This document shows positions 18,972-28,574 of a DNA stretch of 59,217 nucleotides, in pieces. The first letter of the stretch is position 1; each line of letters starts with the position of its first letter. The translations under genes were made by a program, and so were the position numbers. Origin of the DNA: Nanobdellota archaeon (GTDB taxonomy: Archaea > Nanobdellota > Nanobdellia > Pacearchaeales > GW2011-AR1); NCBI GenBank assembly GCA_030647125.1, contig JAUSKC010000011.1:1-59217 (forward strand), read 5' to 3'. The notes under the pieces were generated by a model. It worked only from the letters and a program-made list of their open reading frames with translations, was not told the origin of the DNA and did no database searches.

Positions 18972-19104
18972 GGACCTGTAGTCTAACGGTAGAACTATTC
19001 GTTTACACGCGAAGGACACCTAACGGTTTCCTACCGCACTATCTTCCCTTAAGATAGTCAAGCTAAAAACCGAATGAGCCGAGGTTCAACTCCTCGCAGG
19101 TCCA
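18972..19104 (+). tRNA. tRNA-Val(TAC) with about 62-nt intron (19008-19069)
   Basis: Acceptor GGACCTG/CAGGTCC, anticodon stem ATTCG/CGAAT, T-arm CGAGG-TTCAACT-CCTCG, A73. Confidence 0.85.
19025..19048 (+). repeat. Intron block ggtttcctaccgcactatcttccc shared with tRNA-Gly intron
   Basis: 23/24 identical to 22865-22888. Confidence 0.95.
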
Positions 19105-19138
19105 TATAATTTAAAAAGAAGAGTGGCATCGAAATAAT

Positions 19139-20629
19139 ATGAAAAGAGGGATAATAATTTTATTACTTCTAAGCATTTTATTAATCTCACCCTTAATTCA
19201 AGCCCAAACCTACTCTGGATTTAATAGGTTTAGTGATAATGTTAAATTATTTTTTTCTAATGGGGATAACAAAGTTAAATTAGCTTTAGAAATAAGAGAA
19301 AAAGAAGTAAATTCTGCTTTAGAAAACATAGAGAATGGAAATACCGAGAATGTGGTTAAAAATCTTGATAAAGCTCGAGATAAGCTTAAAATTGTTCAGG
19401 AGAAAATATCTTTAAATAATTCTGAGGAAGTTAAAAAAAGTGTTGAAAAGATAAAAGAAAAGATTAACAAAGAAAATCTTTCAGAAGAATTTAAGGAGTA
19501 TAAATTGGAGGAAGAAAAAACACAGCTGACAGCAGAACTTACTCTAAAAACTTTTGAATATTGCAAGGCATTAGCTCAAGAAGATTATAGTTTGATGTTA
19601 AAAGAGGAGAAATGTAATCCAGAAACAGCTACTCCAGGGCTTGAAAAAGAATTGAAAGAATTAAAGAATATTCAGGAGAAATCATTTGTTCAATTAATGC
19701 TAAATATTAGAAGTTGCATAGATGACCCCGGAACATGTAATTGTGAAGAAAATACAGATATTGCTCAAAAAGCAAAATGTGAAAAACTGGTTGCTCTTGC
19801 AATTAAATGTGAATATAAAGATGATGAAACTGCTTGTGATGAATTAGAATCTATAAAACCCAAAAAAGGAGATAGTTTTGCAGAAAGTTTTGTTCCTGAT
19901 TTTTTAAAGAATTTGTTTAAAGAAAAAGATTATATGATTGGTTATGGTATAAATCATTCATGTGGGGTTCCTGAAGAGTGCTGGGATGAGAATGATAAAC
20001 CAGAATGTAAGCAATATGATTATTTAAAAGAAACAAAAGATGATTGGGATGAATATGGAAATTATATAGGAACAAAAAAAGAATGCGGCACTAAAGGACC
20101 AATACCCACAATGCAAGAATCAATTCCTCAATGTTTTGAGGGAGATAAATTTCTAGAAGAAAAATGTGGCAAGATTACTATGGTTGAAAACGAGGATGGT
20201 TTAATAAATTATATTATTGGAAAGGAAATTGATAATATTATAGAAGAATTTGAAAATAAATCTGAGCAACATACTATTGATGTTAATGGAACAAAGGGGC
20301 AAACTATGATTAATGAAATAAAAGAAGAAATTAATCAAATAAATAAGCAGATTGTAAATATAACATATGCTGCCGGGACTGGTCCGGGAGGGGAATCAGG
20401 AGTTGTTATAGAAGGAGATGAAGAAGGAGTCAAAACAGGGGATAATAATGGGGATGATGGTTTGAAACCTGAAGTTAAAACCTCTACTTCTGGAGATGGA
20501 ACTAATGAGAATGAAGTTGTTGAAGATGGAAACAAAAATGAGGTTAATTATGATCCTTCAATAACTAATGCACCTGGAGACACTATAGATGACCCAGATG
20601 GAGAACCTACAGAGACTATTAATCCATAA
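19139..20629 (+). CDS. Secreted Cys-containing coiled-coil protein of unknown function
   Basis: Signal peptide, helical middle region, Asp/Gly/Thr-rich C-terminus. Confidence 0.6.
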   Translation: MKRGIIILLLLSILLISPLIQAQTYSGFNRFSDNVKLFFSNGDNKVKLALEIREKEVNSALENIENGNTENVVKNLDKARDKLKIVQEKISLNNSEEVKKSVEKIKEKINKENLSEEFKEYKLEEEKTQLTAELTLKTFEYCKALAQEDYSLMLKEEKCNPETATPGLEKELKELKNIQEKSFVQLMLNIRSCIDDPGTCNCEENTDIAQKAKCEKLVALAIKCEYKDDETACDELESIKPKKGDSFAESFVPDFLKNLFKEKDYMIGYGINHSCGVPEECWDENDKPECKQYDYLKETKDDWDEYGNYIGTKKECGTKGPIPTMQESIPQCFEGDKFLEEKCGKITMVENEDGLINYIIGKEIDNIIEEFENKSEQHTIDVNGTKGQTMINEIKEEINQINKQIVNITYAAGTGPGGESGVVIEGDEEGVKTGDNNGDDGLKPEVKTSTSGDGTNENEVVEDGNKNEVNYDPSITNAPGDTIDDPDGEPTETINP

Positions 20630-20652
20630 AATAGTTTGATCTACCTAAATCA

Positions 20653-21279
20653 ATGAAAAAGAGAAGTATAATAAAAAAAGACATAAAAATTGTAGAGAAA
20701 GAATTGGGGTTGGTTGAAAAAAGAATATGGAGATGGGTTTTTCATTTTCCATACAAAAAACTTTTTATCCTAATAGTTTTAGCAATACTTGCATACATTA
20801 TTTTTAGAAATCCTGAAGTTCAAAGTTTCGTTTCTTCTTTGGGCTCATTAAAATATCTTGGAATTTTTATAGCAGGAATGCTTTTTACATTTGGATTTAC
20901 GACGCCTTTTGCAGTTGGTTTTTTTATAATCCTAAATCCGTCTAACCCTTTTCTTGTAGCAATTATAGGGGGAATAGGGGCGCTATTGGGAGACCTTTTA
21001 ATTTTCTCTTTTATAAGATTTAGTTTTATGGATGAATTTAAACGTCTTGAAAAAACAAGAGTTATAATGTCTCTAAGAAAAGAAATGAAATTACATCTTA
21101 GCCATAGAATAAGATTATACACTTTGTACACTCTTGCAGGAATTATTATTGCCTCCCCTCTTCCTGATGAAGCTGGAGTCATAATGCTTGCAGGTCTCAC
21201 CCATATTAAAATAAAAATAATGGCTGTTATAAGTTTTACATTCAATACTTTAGGAATACTTATAATGTGTTTGATATAG
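20653..21279 (+). CDS. Polytopic membrane protein
   Basis: Several TM segments; possibly VTT/DedA-like, not certain. Confidence 0.5.
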   Translation: MKKRSIIKKDIKIVEKELGLVEKRIWRWVFHFPYKKLFILIVLAILAYIIFRNPEVQSFVSSLGSLKYLGIFIAGMLFTFGFTTPFAVGFFIILNPSNPFLVAIIGGIGALLGDLLIFSFIRFSFMDEFKRLEKTRVIMSLRKEMKLHLSHRIRLYTLYTLAGIIIASPLPDEAGVIMLAGLTHIKIKIMAVISFTFNTLGILIMCLI

Positions 21280-21380
21280 GCCTTAAAAAAATGAATAAAA
21301 AAGAAATCTCTAATGGGGTGGTGCATAAAGCGCCGGAGGATTTACCAGTTCGTTTCTCTTCAAAGTTAAATACCAAACAA

Positions 21381-21854
21381 CTACACACACTTACTTTTTT
21401 TAAACACAAAATAAGTTGGGATATAAAGTGTTATGAAATGATTTACCATATTATATAAATCCCATCTCAAAGCATAATATCCAGACAGCATATAACGAAC
21501 TTCTATAAGAATTACTATAATCAACGTAAAAGCCAAGACCTTTGCTTGAAGATTCTTTATTCTTTTTATTAAAAAAAATAACAAAGAACCCATTACTGTC
21601 GTTCCTGCAATCTTTCCCATAGCATACCAGAATAAAGGGGTAGTTGAAATAAACTTGAAGGCCTCTGGAATTGGATAATAATATATCTCAAGGGGCTCAT
21701 AAAAAGCATGAACAAGAGTATCAAGTAAAGTAAATACTCCAACAATAACTAAAAGCCATAAAAAGAATTTCCAAAATCTCTTTTTAGGTTCCCTCTTCTC
21801 CATAATGTAAACATCAATTTTAAGTATAAAAGGTTTTTTATTTACACCGAACAT
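21381..21854 (-). CDS. Polytopic membrane protein
   Basis: About four TM segments. Confidence 0.5.
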   Translation of the reverse strand: MFGVNKKPFILKIDVYIMEKREPKKRFWKFFLWLLVIVGVFTLLDTLVHAFYEPLEIYYYPIPEAFKFISTTPLFWYAMGKIAGTTVMGSLLFFLIKRIKNLQAKVLAFTLIIVILIEVRYMLSGYYALRWDLYNMVNHFITLYIPTYFVFKKSKCV

Positions 21855-21882
21855 AATAAAGTTGTTCTAAGAAAATTAAAAA

Positions 21883-22158
21883 CTATTTCTTGAATTTTCC
21901 AATGAGCCAACTTATAAAAGCTCCAATTAAAGTAATAAAAATTATTGGAAGTATATATGCTTCATAGCCCCCATAATATGGCATTAAATTATGTATCTCT
22001 AATATAATTTTACAAACACCGGTTGGAGTAAAGGAACATTGCATTAAAGATAGTACAAACAAAATAGTGAAAGGAATAGAAACAATCAATCCAATCACCC
22101 CACCCTTCAACCAACTCGGCCAATCTTTCCAACCCATAATATAATTAATAAAATACAA
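21883..22158 (-). CDS. Small membrane protein
   Basis: Two hydrophobic segments. Confidence 0.5.
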   Translation of the reverse strand: MYFINYIMGWKDWPSWLKGGVIGLIVSIPFTILFVLSLMQCSFTPTGVCKIILEIHNLMPYYGGYEAYILPIIFITLIGAFISWLIGKFKK

Positions 22159-22290
22159 TTTAAATATCTATCTAAATCTTGCATAAAAAGTGTTTAATAA
22201 AAAAAACAATAATGCTATACTTGTTTACACAAAGTAGGTTTTTACTTTTAATATACAAATTTTTAAAAACTTCAATCTCTTTGAATTTCT

Positions 22291-22536
22291 ATGAACATAA
22301 ACTCTGGATCGGGTTCTGCAAGAGGAGGCTATGGTGGAGCAGATCAAGATCCAGATGATTGGGTGGATAGAGAGGAGGAAAGAGCCGAACCAAATCAAAC
22401 AAATTCTCTTCCTAAAGAAAAAAAGCTAGCAATTCTAGAAAAAATCATAATCAGCTCGGCTGTAACTGCTGGAGTTATCGCTCTTGGCGCTTCGGTTTAC
22501 TATGCTGGAAGAGGAATTTATAATTATTTTAATTAA
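22291..22536 (+). CDS. Small TM protein
   Basis: 81 aa with one C-terminal TM. Confidence 0.45.
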   Translation: MNINSGSGSARGGYGGADQDPDDWVDREEERAEPNQTNSLPKEKKLAILEKIIISSAVTAGVIALGASVYYAGRGIYNYFN

Positions 22537-22578
22537 ATCTTTAGTAAGTTTTTTAAACATAAATTATCAAATTCTAAA

Positions 22579-22773
22579 ATGAAAATAACTTGTTTCGACG
22601 ACGAGATTATCAAAAGAATAGACACGCTAAATAAAAAGGTAAAAACCCCTAGTTATAGGATGAGAATGAGAAATGCTGAAATTGTTGATCTAGTTGACGT
22701 CACTCAAGAGAGTTTTCTCCCTTATTCCGAGCCTGCGAGGGTCTATGAAATTCATGAATGGGCAAGACAATAA
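22579..22773 (+). CDS. Hypothetical small protein
   Basis: 64-aa ORF. Confidence 0.4.
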   Translation: MKITCFDDEIIKRIDTLNKKVKTPSYRMRMRNAEIVDLVDVTQESFLPYSEPARVYEIHEWARQ

Positions 22774-22813
22774 GATTTTAAACTATTCTTTTACTTTATT
22801 TTAAGTATTCAAA

Positions 22814-22954
22814 GCGCCGCTGGTTTATCGGTAGAATATCTCGTTGCCAAGCGCAGGAAACCAAGGTTTCCTACCGCACTACCTTCCCCTTTTCGGCAAG
22901 GCAGAACGCAAACGCAAAGACGAGGTGAGCCGAGTTCGACTCTCGGGTGGCGCA
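22814..22954 (+). tRNA. tRNA-Gly(GCC) with about 70-nt intron (22850-22919)
   Basis: Acceptor GCGCCGC/GTGGCGC, anticodon stem TCTCG/CGAGG, T-arm CCGAG-TTCGACT-CTCGG, A73. Confidence 0.85.
22865..22888 (+). repeat. Intron block ggtttcctaccgcactaccttccc shared with tRNA-Val intron
   Basis: 23/24 identical to 19025-19048. Confidence 0.95.
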
Positions 22955-23033
22955 TACTATTTTAGCCGTTCATGCCGAACCATAATTAAATGTTCATCAA
23001 AAACTTTATAAGTAAAAAACATCATTTGTTACC

Positions 23034-24623
23034 ATGACAGAAAACGACAAACCACGAAAATCTGAAGATAAGGACTCCATAGAAGGAATTCCTGAAATGC
23101 ACATTGAAAAATATTCTAATAATAAGAAAATAATTAATGAAATGAACGAGCCTCAAAAAGAAATTGACAAGACAAAAAAAGAGCTTGACAAATTGAAAGC
23201 ATGGATACTTAAAAAATTTCCATTTACTCAATCAATAAGCATTTTGCCTCCTCAAGTCATACCGCACTTTGTTCAGGAAGAAGAAATCCCAAAAGAGGCC
23301 GAAAAATACATGCAAATCTTTATGATTGTTCCTGAAGAGAAATTCAAAGAAATCCCAAAAATAAAAAAAGAAATTATTGTAGAGCTTGAAAAGATAAAAG
23401 AAAAAACATGGTTGCAAATTAAAACTCCCGTCGATCTTTGGGAAATTTGCTTTGACAGCAAGTTTGAATTAATTGCCGGAATTTCTTTGTCAATGCCTTT
23501 GCACGACACTGGAATTTTACAAGGCCTAAGAGTTGCAGAAATTCATAAGTCACTTGTTTTGCAAAAGTTCGAAAAGTATGTCGTCTCTTACGTTCTTGGT
23601 GGAAGCCTAATTCGTGGTGACGTTACAAAAGAATCGGACGTTGATGTCTTCGTCGTTATAAACGATACCGACGTGAAAAGAATGCCGCGTTTGGAATTAA
23701 AAGAACGTCTAAGAGGAATAATCTACCAATATATAGCTGAAGCAACAGCTTTGGCAGGAGTTAAGCAAAATGTTTTGAACGTGCAGGTCTATTTGCTGAC
23801 CGACTTTTGGGAGTCAGTTAAAGACGCTAACCCTGTAATGTTTACTTTCATACGTGATGGAGTTCCTATTTATGATAGAGGAACTTTTATGCCATGGAAA
23901 GCGCTTTTGAAAATGGGCAAATTAAAGCCATCGCCGGAAGCAATTGATATGTTTATGTCTATGGGAGATAAGACAGTTAAAAGAGCAAAATTGGCGTTGC
24001 TGGATATTGTTATTCACGATATTTATTGGAGTGTTTTGACTCCTGCCCAAGCAATGTTTATGCTTAATGGGTTGCCGCCACCAACTCACAAAGAAATTTT
24101 GCAGGGCGCTTTCAGAAAAGAATTCGTAGAAAAAGAAAAAATGATTGAACCAAAATATGCAAAAATCTTAGAAGAAATCGTCGGAATTTACAAGGACTAC
24201 GAGCACGAAAAGATTAAAGAAATAAAAGGCGCAAAAGTTGACCAGCTCATAAAAGATACAGAGGACTTCCTTAAAAGAATGGAAACATTAAGAAAACAAA
24301 TTGACAAGCGCGCGCAAGAAAAGACAGTAGAACAAATTAACAAAGACATATTTGATTTGCTTAAACAAGTTACAGAAGAGAAAAATCAAAATGAAATTAT
24401 AAAATCATTTGAAAAGAACTTTGTAAAAAAAGGAAAATTCACAAATCAACACTTAAAGATACTTCATGAAATTATAAAAGTTAAGCAAGAATTCAAAAAA
24501 GGAAAATCAAACGCGCACAAAGTTGATGACGCGCGAAAGGGTGCATCAATCTTAATTAATAGTTTGACTGAATATCTGCAGAGAAAAGATATGGCATTAA
24601 TGGAAAAAAAGAGTGGGAATTAA
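23034..24623 (+). CDS. Nucleotidyltransferase-domain protein with long helical C-terminus
   Basis: LGGSLIRGDVTKESDVDVFVVI is the Pol-beta NTase motif. Confidence 0.75.
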   Translation: MTENDKPRKSEDKDSIEGIPEMHIEKYSNNKKIINEMNEPQKEIDKTKKELDKLKAWILKKFPFTQSISILPPQVIPHFVQEEEIPKEAEKYMQIFMIVPEEKFKEIPKIKKEIIVELEKIKEKTWLQIKTPVDLWEICFDSKFELIAGISLSMPLHDTGILQGLRVAEIHKSLVLQKFEKYVVSYVLGGSLIRGDVTKESDVDVFVVINDTDVKRMPRLELKERLRGIIYQYIAEATALAGVKQNVLNVQVYLLTDFWESVKDANPVMFTFIRDGVPIYDRGTFMPWKALLKMGKLKPSPEAIDMFMSMGDKTVKRAKLALLDIVIHDIYWSVLTPAQAMFMLNGLPPPTHKEILQGAFRKEFVEKEKMIEPKYAKILEEIVGIYKDYEHEKIKEIKGAKVDQLIKDTEDFLKRMETLRKQIDKRAQEKTVEQINKDIFDLLKQVTEEKNQNEIIKSFEKNFVKKGKFTNQHLKILHEIIKVKQEFKKGKSNAHKVDDARKGASILINSLTEYLQRKDMALMEKKSGN

Positions 24624-24640
24624 ATTTATCCACTAGTAAA

Positions 24641-24985
24641 ATGACCAAAATAAATAAATTAGAAAGCGGAGAGGTTTTTTCCAGCAGGGACAAGTTTATT
24701 ATCGTCGGTGATTCTGTGGAAATTGATAATGAAAGATTTCATAATGTAGGTTCTATTATGAAAGTAAATTTGGCTTTATACTCTGCCGGAATTGACAATG
24801 GCCATGCAATTCTTACAACTGGTTATAATCATCCTGAGGATTTGCCAGGTCCAGGCGTGAGAAGAGCAACAAGTTTGGAAATAGCTTATCTTAAGAAATA
24901 TCTTGCTCAAGGAAACGCAAACGGTTTGGCGTATAAAATTAAAGAATTAGAAAGAATTGGAATAGATGCGCAACATCTTAATTAA
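24641..24985 (+). CDS. Hypothetical protein
   Basis: 114-aa ORF. Confidence 0.45.
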   Translation: MTKINKLESGEVFSSRDKFIIVGDSVEIDNERFHNVGSIMKVNLALYSAGIDNGHAILTTGYNHPEDLPGPGVRRATSLEIAYLKKYLAQGNANGLAYKIKELERIGIDAQHLN

Positions 24986-25023
24986 ATTGTAAATCTTATA
25001 AACCGCTCATTTCTATTTTAATT

Positions 25024-26148
25024 ATGAAATACCTTTTTATCCTTGGCAGAAACCCAGAACTTTCAGTTAAAGAAATCTTTGCATATTTTTCTGCGCGCAG
25101 TCTAGAAATATTAAGTCACAAATTAATTGAAAATGGATTGCTTATTGATTTAGACGGCCAAATAGGAAATATCGTCGATGAACTTGGAGGAGTAATCTCT
25201 ATAGGGCAAGTCATTGTTGAAGGAAACCTTAAAGATTTAATTAAAAAACTTGACAAGATTACACTTTATCCTGGTAAAGAAAATAAATTTAACTATGTTG
25301 TTTGGGGATTTTGCGAAGAAGAATATTACTATGAACTTGGAGGTTATTTGCGTGCGCGTTTTAAAGAAGAAAAACTAAAGACCTCTGAAAAACCTTTAAC
25401 CGGATTAATGGAACTCCAATCAGGCAATAAAATTAAAATTGTTGGAAATCGTGTTTCTGAACAATTCTTTTTATTTTCATCTGATTCAGAAAACTTTTTC
25501 TTTGGAAAAATAATTTACGAATTTAATTCTTCTGAAGTTGAAAAGCGCGACATGAACAAACCATCCCGCCGTTCAGAACTTGCAATCTCGCCGCGCCTAG
25601 CAAAGATAATGCTAAATCTTGCAAACGTTAAAGAAAATGATAAAATTATTGACCCTTTTTGCGGCGTTGGAATAATCTTAACAGAGGCTTTACTTAAAAA
25701 AATTAAAGTTGTGGGAATTGACTTTGACATAAATGCCATTGAAGGAGCAGAAGAAAACTTATCATGGAATAAATTTAATAAAAATGATTACAAATTAATT
25801 TCAGACGATTCAAGAAAAATTAAAATTAATACTTCTTTTTCCGCACTCGTTTGTGAGCCCGACTTTGGAGAGCTTTTAAGAAAAATACCAACAGAAGCAA
25901 ACGCAAAAAAGACAATAAAAAACTATGAGGACTTAATGATCTCTGTCATAAATAATTTGAAAAGAAACGTTCATGGCAAATTTGTTTTTACTGCACCCTT
26001 AATTTTAATGTTCAATAGAAAAAGAAAGCGCGCAAATATTGAAAGAATAACTCAAGAAACAGGTTTAAAACTCGCCGACGGATTCCCTATAGACGACTTG
26101 AGAAAAGACCAAATCGTTGGCAGAGAGATTATTGTTTTGGAACAATAA
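25024..26148 (+). CDS. Trm-G10-like THUMP/SAM RNA methyltransferase
   Basis: IIDPFCGVGIILTEALLKKIKVVGIDFDINAIEGAEENL; N-terminal THUMP-like region. Confidence 0.8.
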   Translation: MKYLFILGRNPELSVKEIFAYFSARSLEILSHKLIENGLLIDLDGQIGNIVDELGGVISIGQVIVEGNLKDLIKKLDKITLYPGKENKFNYVVWGFCEEEYYYELGGYLRARFKEEKLKTSEKPLTGLMELQSGNKIKIVGNRVSEQFFLFSSDSENFFFGKIIYEFNSSEVEKRDMNKPSRRSELAISPRLAKIMLNLANVKENDKIIDPFCGVGIILTEALLKKIKVVGIDFDINAIEGAEENLSWNKFNKNDYKLISDDSRKIKINTSFSALVCEPDFGELLRKIPTEANAKKTIKNYEDLMISVINNLKRNVHGKFVFTAPLILMFNRKRKRANIERITQETGLKLADGFPIDDLRKDQIVGREIIVLEQ

Positions 26149-26179
26149 TCTTTATAACATTAATTTATAATAAAATTCT

Positions 26180-26638
26180 ATGAAAGCAGATCAAAAATTT
26201 GATAAATTTATATTAAGACACTTTAATAATTGGGAACTATATCTTCACGAAGCTCAATTTCCTTACTTAGGAAGAACTTACGCTTGGGCAAAAAGAGAAG
26301 ATGCTGATTTAATTACTCAAATGACTTCTGAAGAAACAAGTGAATTATTTACAAGCGTTATTCCATTATGGGATAGTGCAATGCAAGAATTTTTAGGGGA
26401 AAATTATAGTAGGCCAAATGTAGCAATTCTTGGTAACACCACACCACATCTTCATGCTCATTTAATTCCACGACTTACTAAACCAATAAATAAATTTGGA
26501 ATTGAATTTATCGATCCAAATCCAAAAGGAAACTATGCACCTTATGAAAAAAGAAAATTATCTGAAGAATTATTAATGGAAATAAAAGACACATTAATTT
26601 TGGGATTAACTTCCCAAGATTTATTACGTAATCTTTAA
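26180..26638 (+). CDS. HIT-family protein
   Basis: HLHAHLIPR (HxHxH) motif. Confidence 0.75.
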   Translation: MKADQKFDKFILRHFNNWELYLHEAQFPYLGRTYAWAKREDADLITQMTSEETSELFTSVIPLWDSAMQEFLGENYSRPNVAILGNTTPHLHAHLIPRLTKPINKFGIEFIDPNPKGNYAPYEKRKLSEELLMEIKDTLILGLTSQDLLRNL

Positions 26639-26662
26639 AAAGCATTTTTATCATCAATCTAC

Positions 26663-26920
26663 ATGAAAGGAAAAGTTTTACAATTCAGACAAGGAAGACA
26701 TACAGTTGATCCACGACATTTTTTAATTGAAGTAGCTGGCGTCTCTGATAGAGAGAAAGCAAGTAAATTAGTTGGTAAAGAAGTTGCATGGAAGTCCCCT
26801 GCAGGAAGAATTATTCTTGGAAAAATATCTGGAGCTCACGGAAACAACGGCGTTGTCCGAGCCATATTTCAAAGAGGTCTTCCAGGCCAAGCGTTAACGA
26901 CTGAGGTTGAGGTAAAATAA
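26663..26920 (+). CDS. Ribosomal protein eL33 (L35Ae)
   Basis: VGKEVAWKSPAGRIILGKISGAHGNNGVVRAIFQRGLPGQAL. Confidence 0.9.
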   Translation: MKGKVLQFRQGRHTVDPRHFLIEVAGVSDREKASKLVGKEVAWKSPAGRIILGKISGAHGNNGVVRAIFQRGLPGQALTTEVEVK

Positions 26921-26921
26921 A

Positions 26922-27485
26922 ATGGTCGGACTAAGAAAAGCAAGCGCTTACTCTAAAAGAATCGTTGTTCCTTTTACAAGGACTTCAAGAAAGAAAAATC
27001 GTGCTTATATCAAGATGGTCCCACCTCAAAAAATTGTAAAATTCACTATGGGCGACGAAAAACTTGCAAAAGCAGGAAAACTGCCTTACCATCTCACTGT
27101 TCTTTCTGAAGAGAAAATCCAAATAAGAAATAACGCTCTGGAAGCGTGCAGACAATTCGTTAACAGATTAATGGATGAAAATCTTTCAGGCCAGTACGTC
27201 TTCAAAATCATACCCTACCCTCACCACATTCAAAGGGAAAATAAAATGCTTACAGGAGCTGGTGCAGACCGTATGCAGACAGGAATGCAGCTATCATTCG
27301 GAAAGTCTGTTGGCAAAGCGGCAATTGTCAAGAAAGGCGAGCGTATCTTCATCTTTGAGCTTCCAAATCCAAAAGCAGTGGCATTCTCGCGCCATTTGAT
27401 TAAGCAAATAAAGGCAAAGCTCCCTGGTAGAATAAGAGTTGTTGAGAGCTTTAATAGCCCTCAAAAGCTAGCACCAAGCCAATAA
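26922..27485 (+). CDS. Ribosomal protein uL16 (L10e)
   Basis: YHIRVYPHHIxREN-type motif IIPYPHHIQRENKMLTGAGADRMQTGMQLSFGKSVGKAA. Confidence 0.95.
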   Translation: MVGLRKASAYSKRIVVPFTRTSRKKNRAYIKMVPPQKIVKFTMGDEKLAKAGKLPYHLTVLSEEKIQIRNNALEACRQFVNRLMDENLSGQYVFKIIPYPHHIQRENKMLTGAGADRMQTGMQLSFGKSVGKAAIVKKGERIFIFELPNPKAVAFSRHLIKQIKAKLPGRIRVVESFNSPQKLAPSQ

Positions 27486-27547
27486 TGTTTCACTTAGCGG
27501 TGACAACAAACCAAAAGATTTAAATAGTATTTAACTCTATATTTTCT

Positions 27548-27928
27548 ATGGCAATCATTTATAGAAGAGATGAAAAGAAAAGAATAGACTACTTTGTAGA
27601 TGATAGAGGAAACCCCATTCCATTTAAAATTTCTAACAGGAAAGGTGATGAAAACGGACAAGAATTTACAGACGGTTTTTCTTATCTCGGCTCAAGAGAT
27701 ATGTACAAACAAATGGGTTTGAAAATGGGCTTTGAAGATGAAACAGGGTCGGATAGATTAGAAATGCTTGCATGGGAAAGAAGTTGTGAAAACAATGCAT
27801 TTGCTGTAAATTTAGTAAGATTAGTAAGAGATAGTATGACTACGGGCACACTTCCTCTCAGACCTAAAATATTCACACCTCAAATAAATCTACCTGATAT
27901 AAATAAATATCAAACAAGTACACAATAA
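27548..27928 (+). CDS. Hypothetical protein
   Basis: 126-aa ORF. Confidence 0.5.
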   Translation: MAIIYRRDEKKRIDYFVDDRGNPIPFKISNRKGDENGQEFTDGFSYLGSRDMYKQMGLKMGFEDETGSDRLEMLAWERSCENNAFAVNLVRLVRDSMTTGTLPLRPKIFTPQINLPDINKYQTSTQ

Positions 27929-27929
27929 A

Positions 27930-28562
27930 ATGGCTAAAGTAATTGATATGGCTGAAATGGAAAGACCTGACTACGGCGCTGAAATGAAAAAATACGCTTA
28001 CGGTGCAATAGCTGGAAGACATATAGAACAAAAAGATCCTAGAGGCGCACAAATTTCTTTGGAAAAACTTGCATCAAAAGACGGATTAAATTTAGGAAAA
28101 GATCTTGAAGCTTTTGTAAAAGGAACTTATGCATCAAAAGAAGGAATTCAAACAGCTTCAATAATCTCTGCGAACAATTATGGTAAAGCTATGGCTAACT
28201 CAACAGCAAGCAAATTATGGGATTTTTACAAAGACATTAGAGGAAAGTATATCGGTGAAGAGGAAAAAGAAAGAGTAGAAACTGAAGTTGAAAGATTCAA
28301 AGATGTAAATTATGGTGAAATTAAAAAGAAAATGGAAGCTGCAGAAGAAATCTTAAAAAGCAAAACTGACAACTTCACTAAAGAACAAAAAGAAAAAGCT
28401 AAAAAGGAATTAGAAAAATATCAAAAAATCTATATTTTATTTGCAACTCTCAACGATGCTTATTTGGGAAAATACGAATCAAATGTTGAAGAAGAACATA
28501 GAAGAAGATTACTCCAAGAAACTTTCAAAGAAGAAAGAGAAGATTTAGCCGAAGCTGCTTAA
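27930..28562 (+). CDS. Hypothetical helical protein
   Basis: 210-aa ORF one base after previous stop. Confidence 0.5.
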   Translation: MAKVIDMAEMERPDYGAEMKKYAYGAIAGRHIEQKDPRGAQISLEKLASKDGLNLGKDLEAFVKGTYASKEGIQTASIISANNYGKAMANSTASKLWDFYKDIRGKYIGEEEKERVETEVERFKDVNYGEIKKKMEAAEEILKSKTDNFTKEQKEKAKKELEKYQKIYILFATLNDAYLGKYESNVEEEHRRRLLQETFKEEREDLAEAA

Positions 28563-28574
28563 ATAATTTAATCT

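Noticed and set aside
20335-20629. Low-complexity Asp/Gly/Thr region as calcium-binding repeat
   Set aside because: No regular repeat period; looks like a surface linker.
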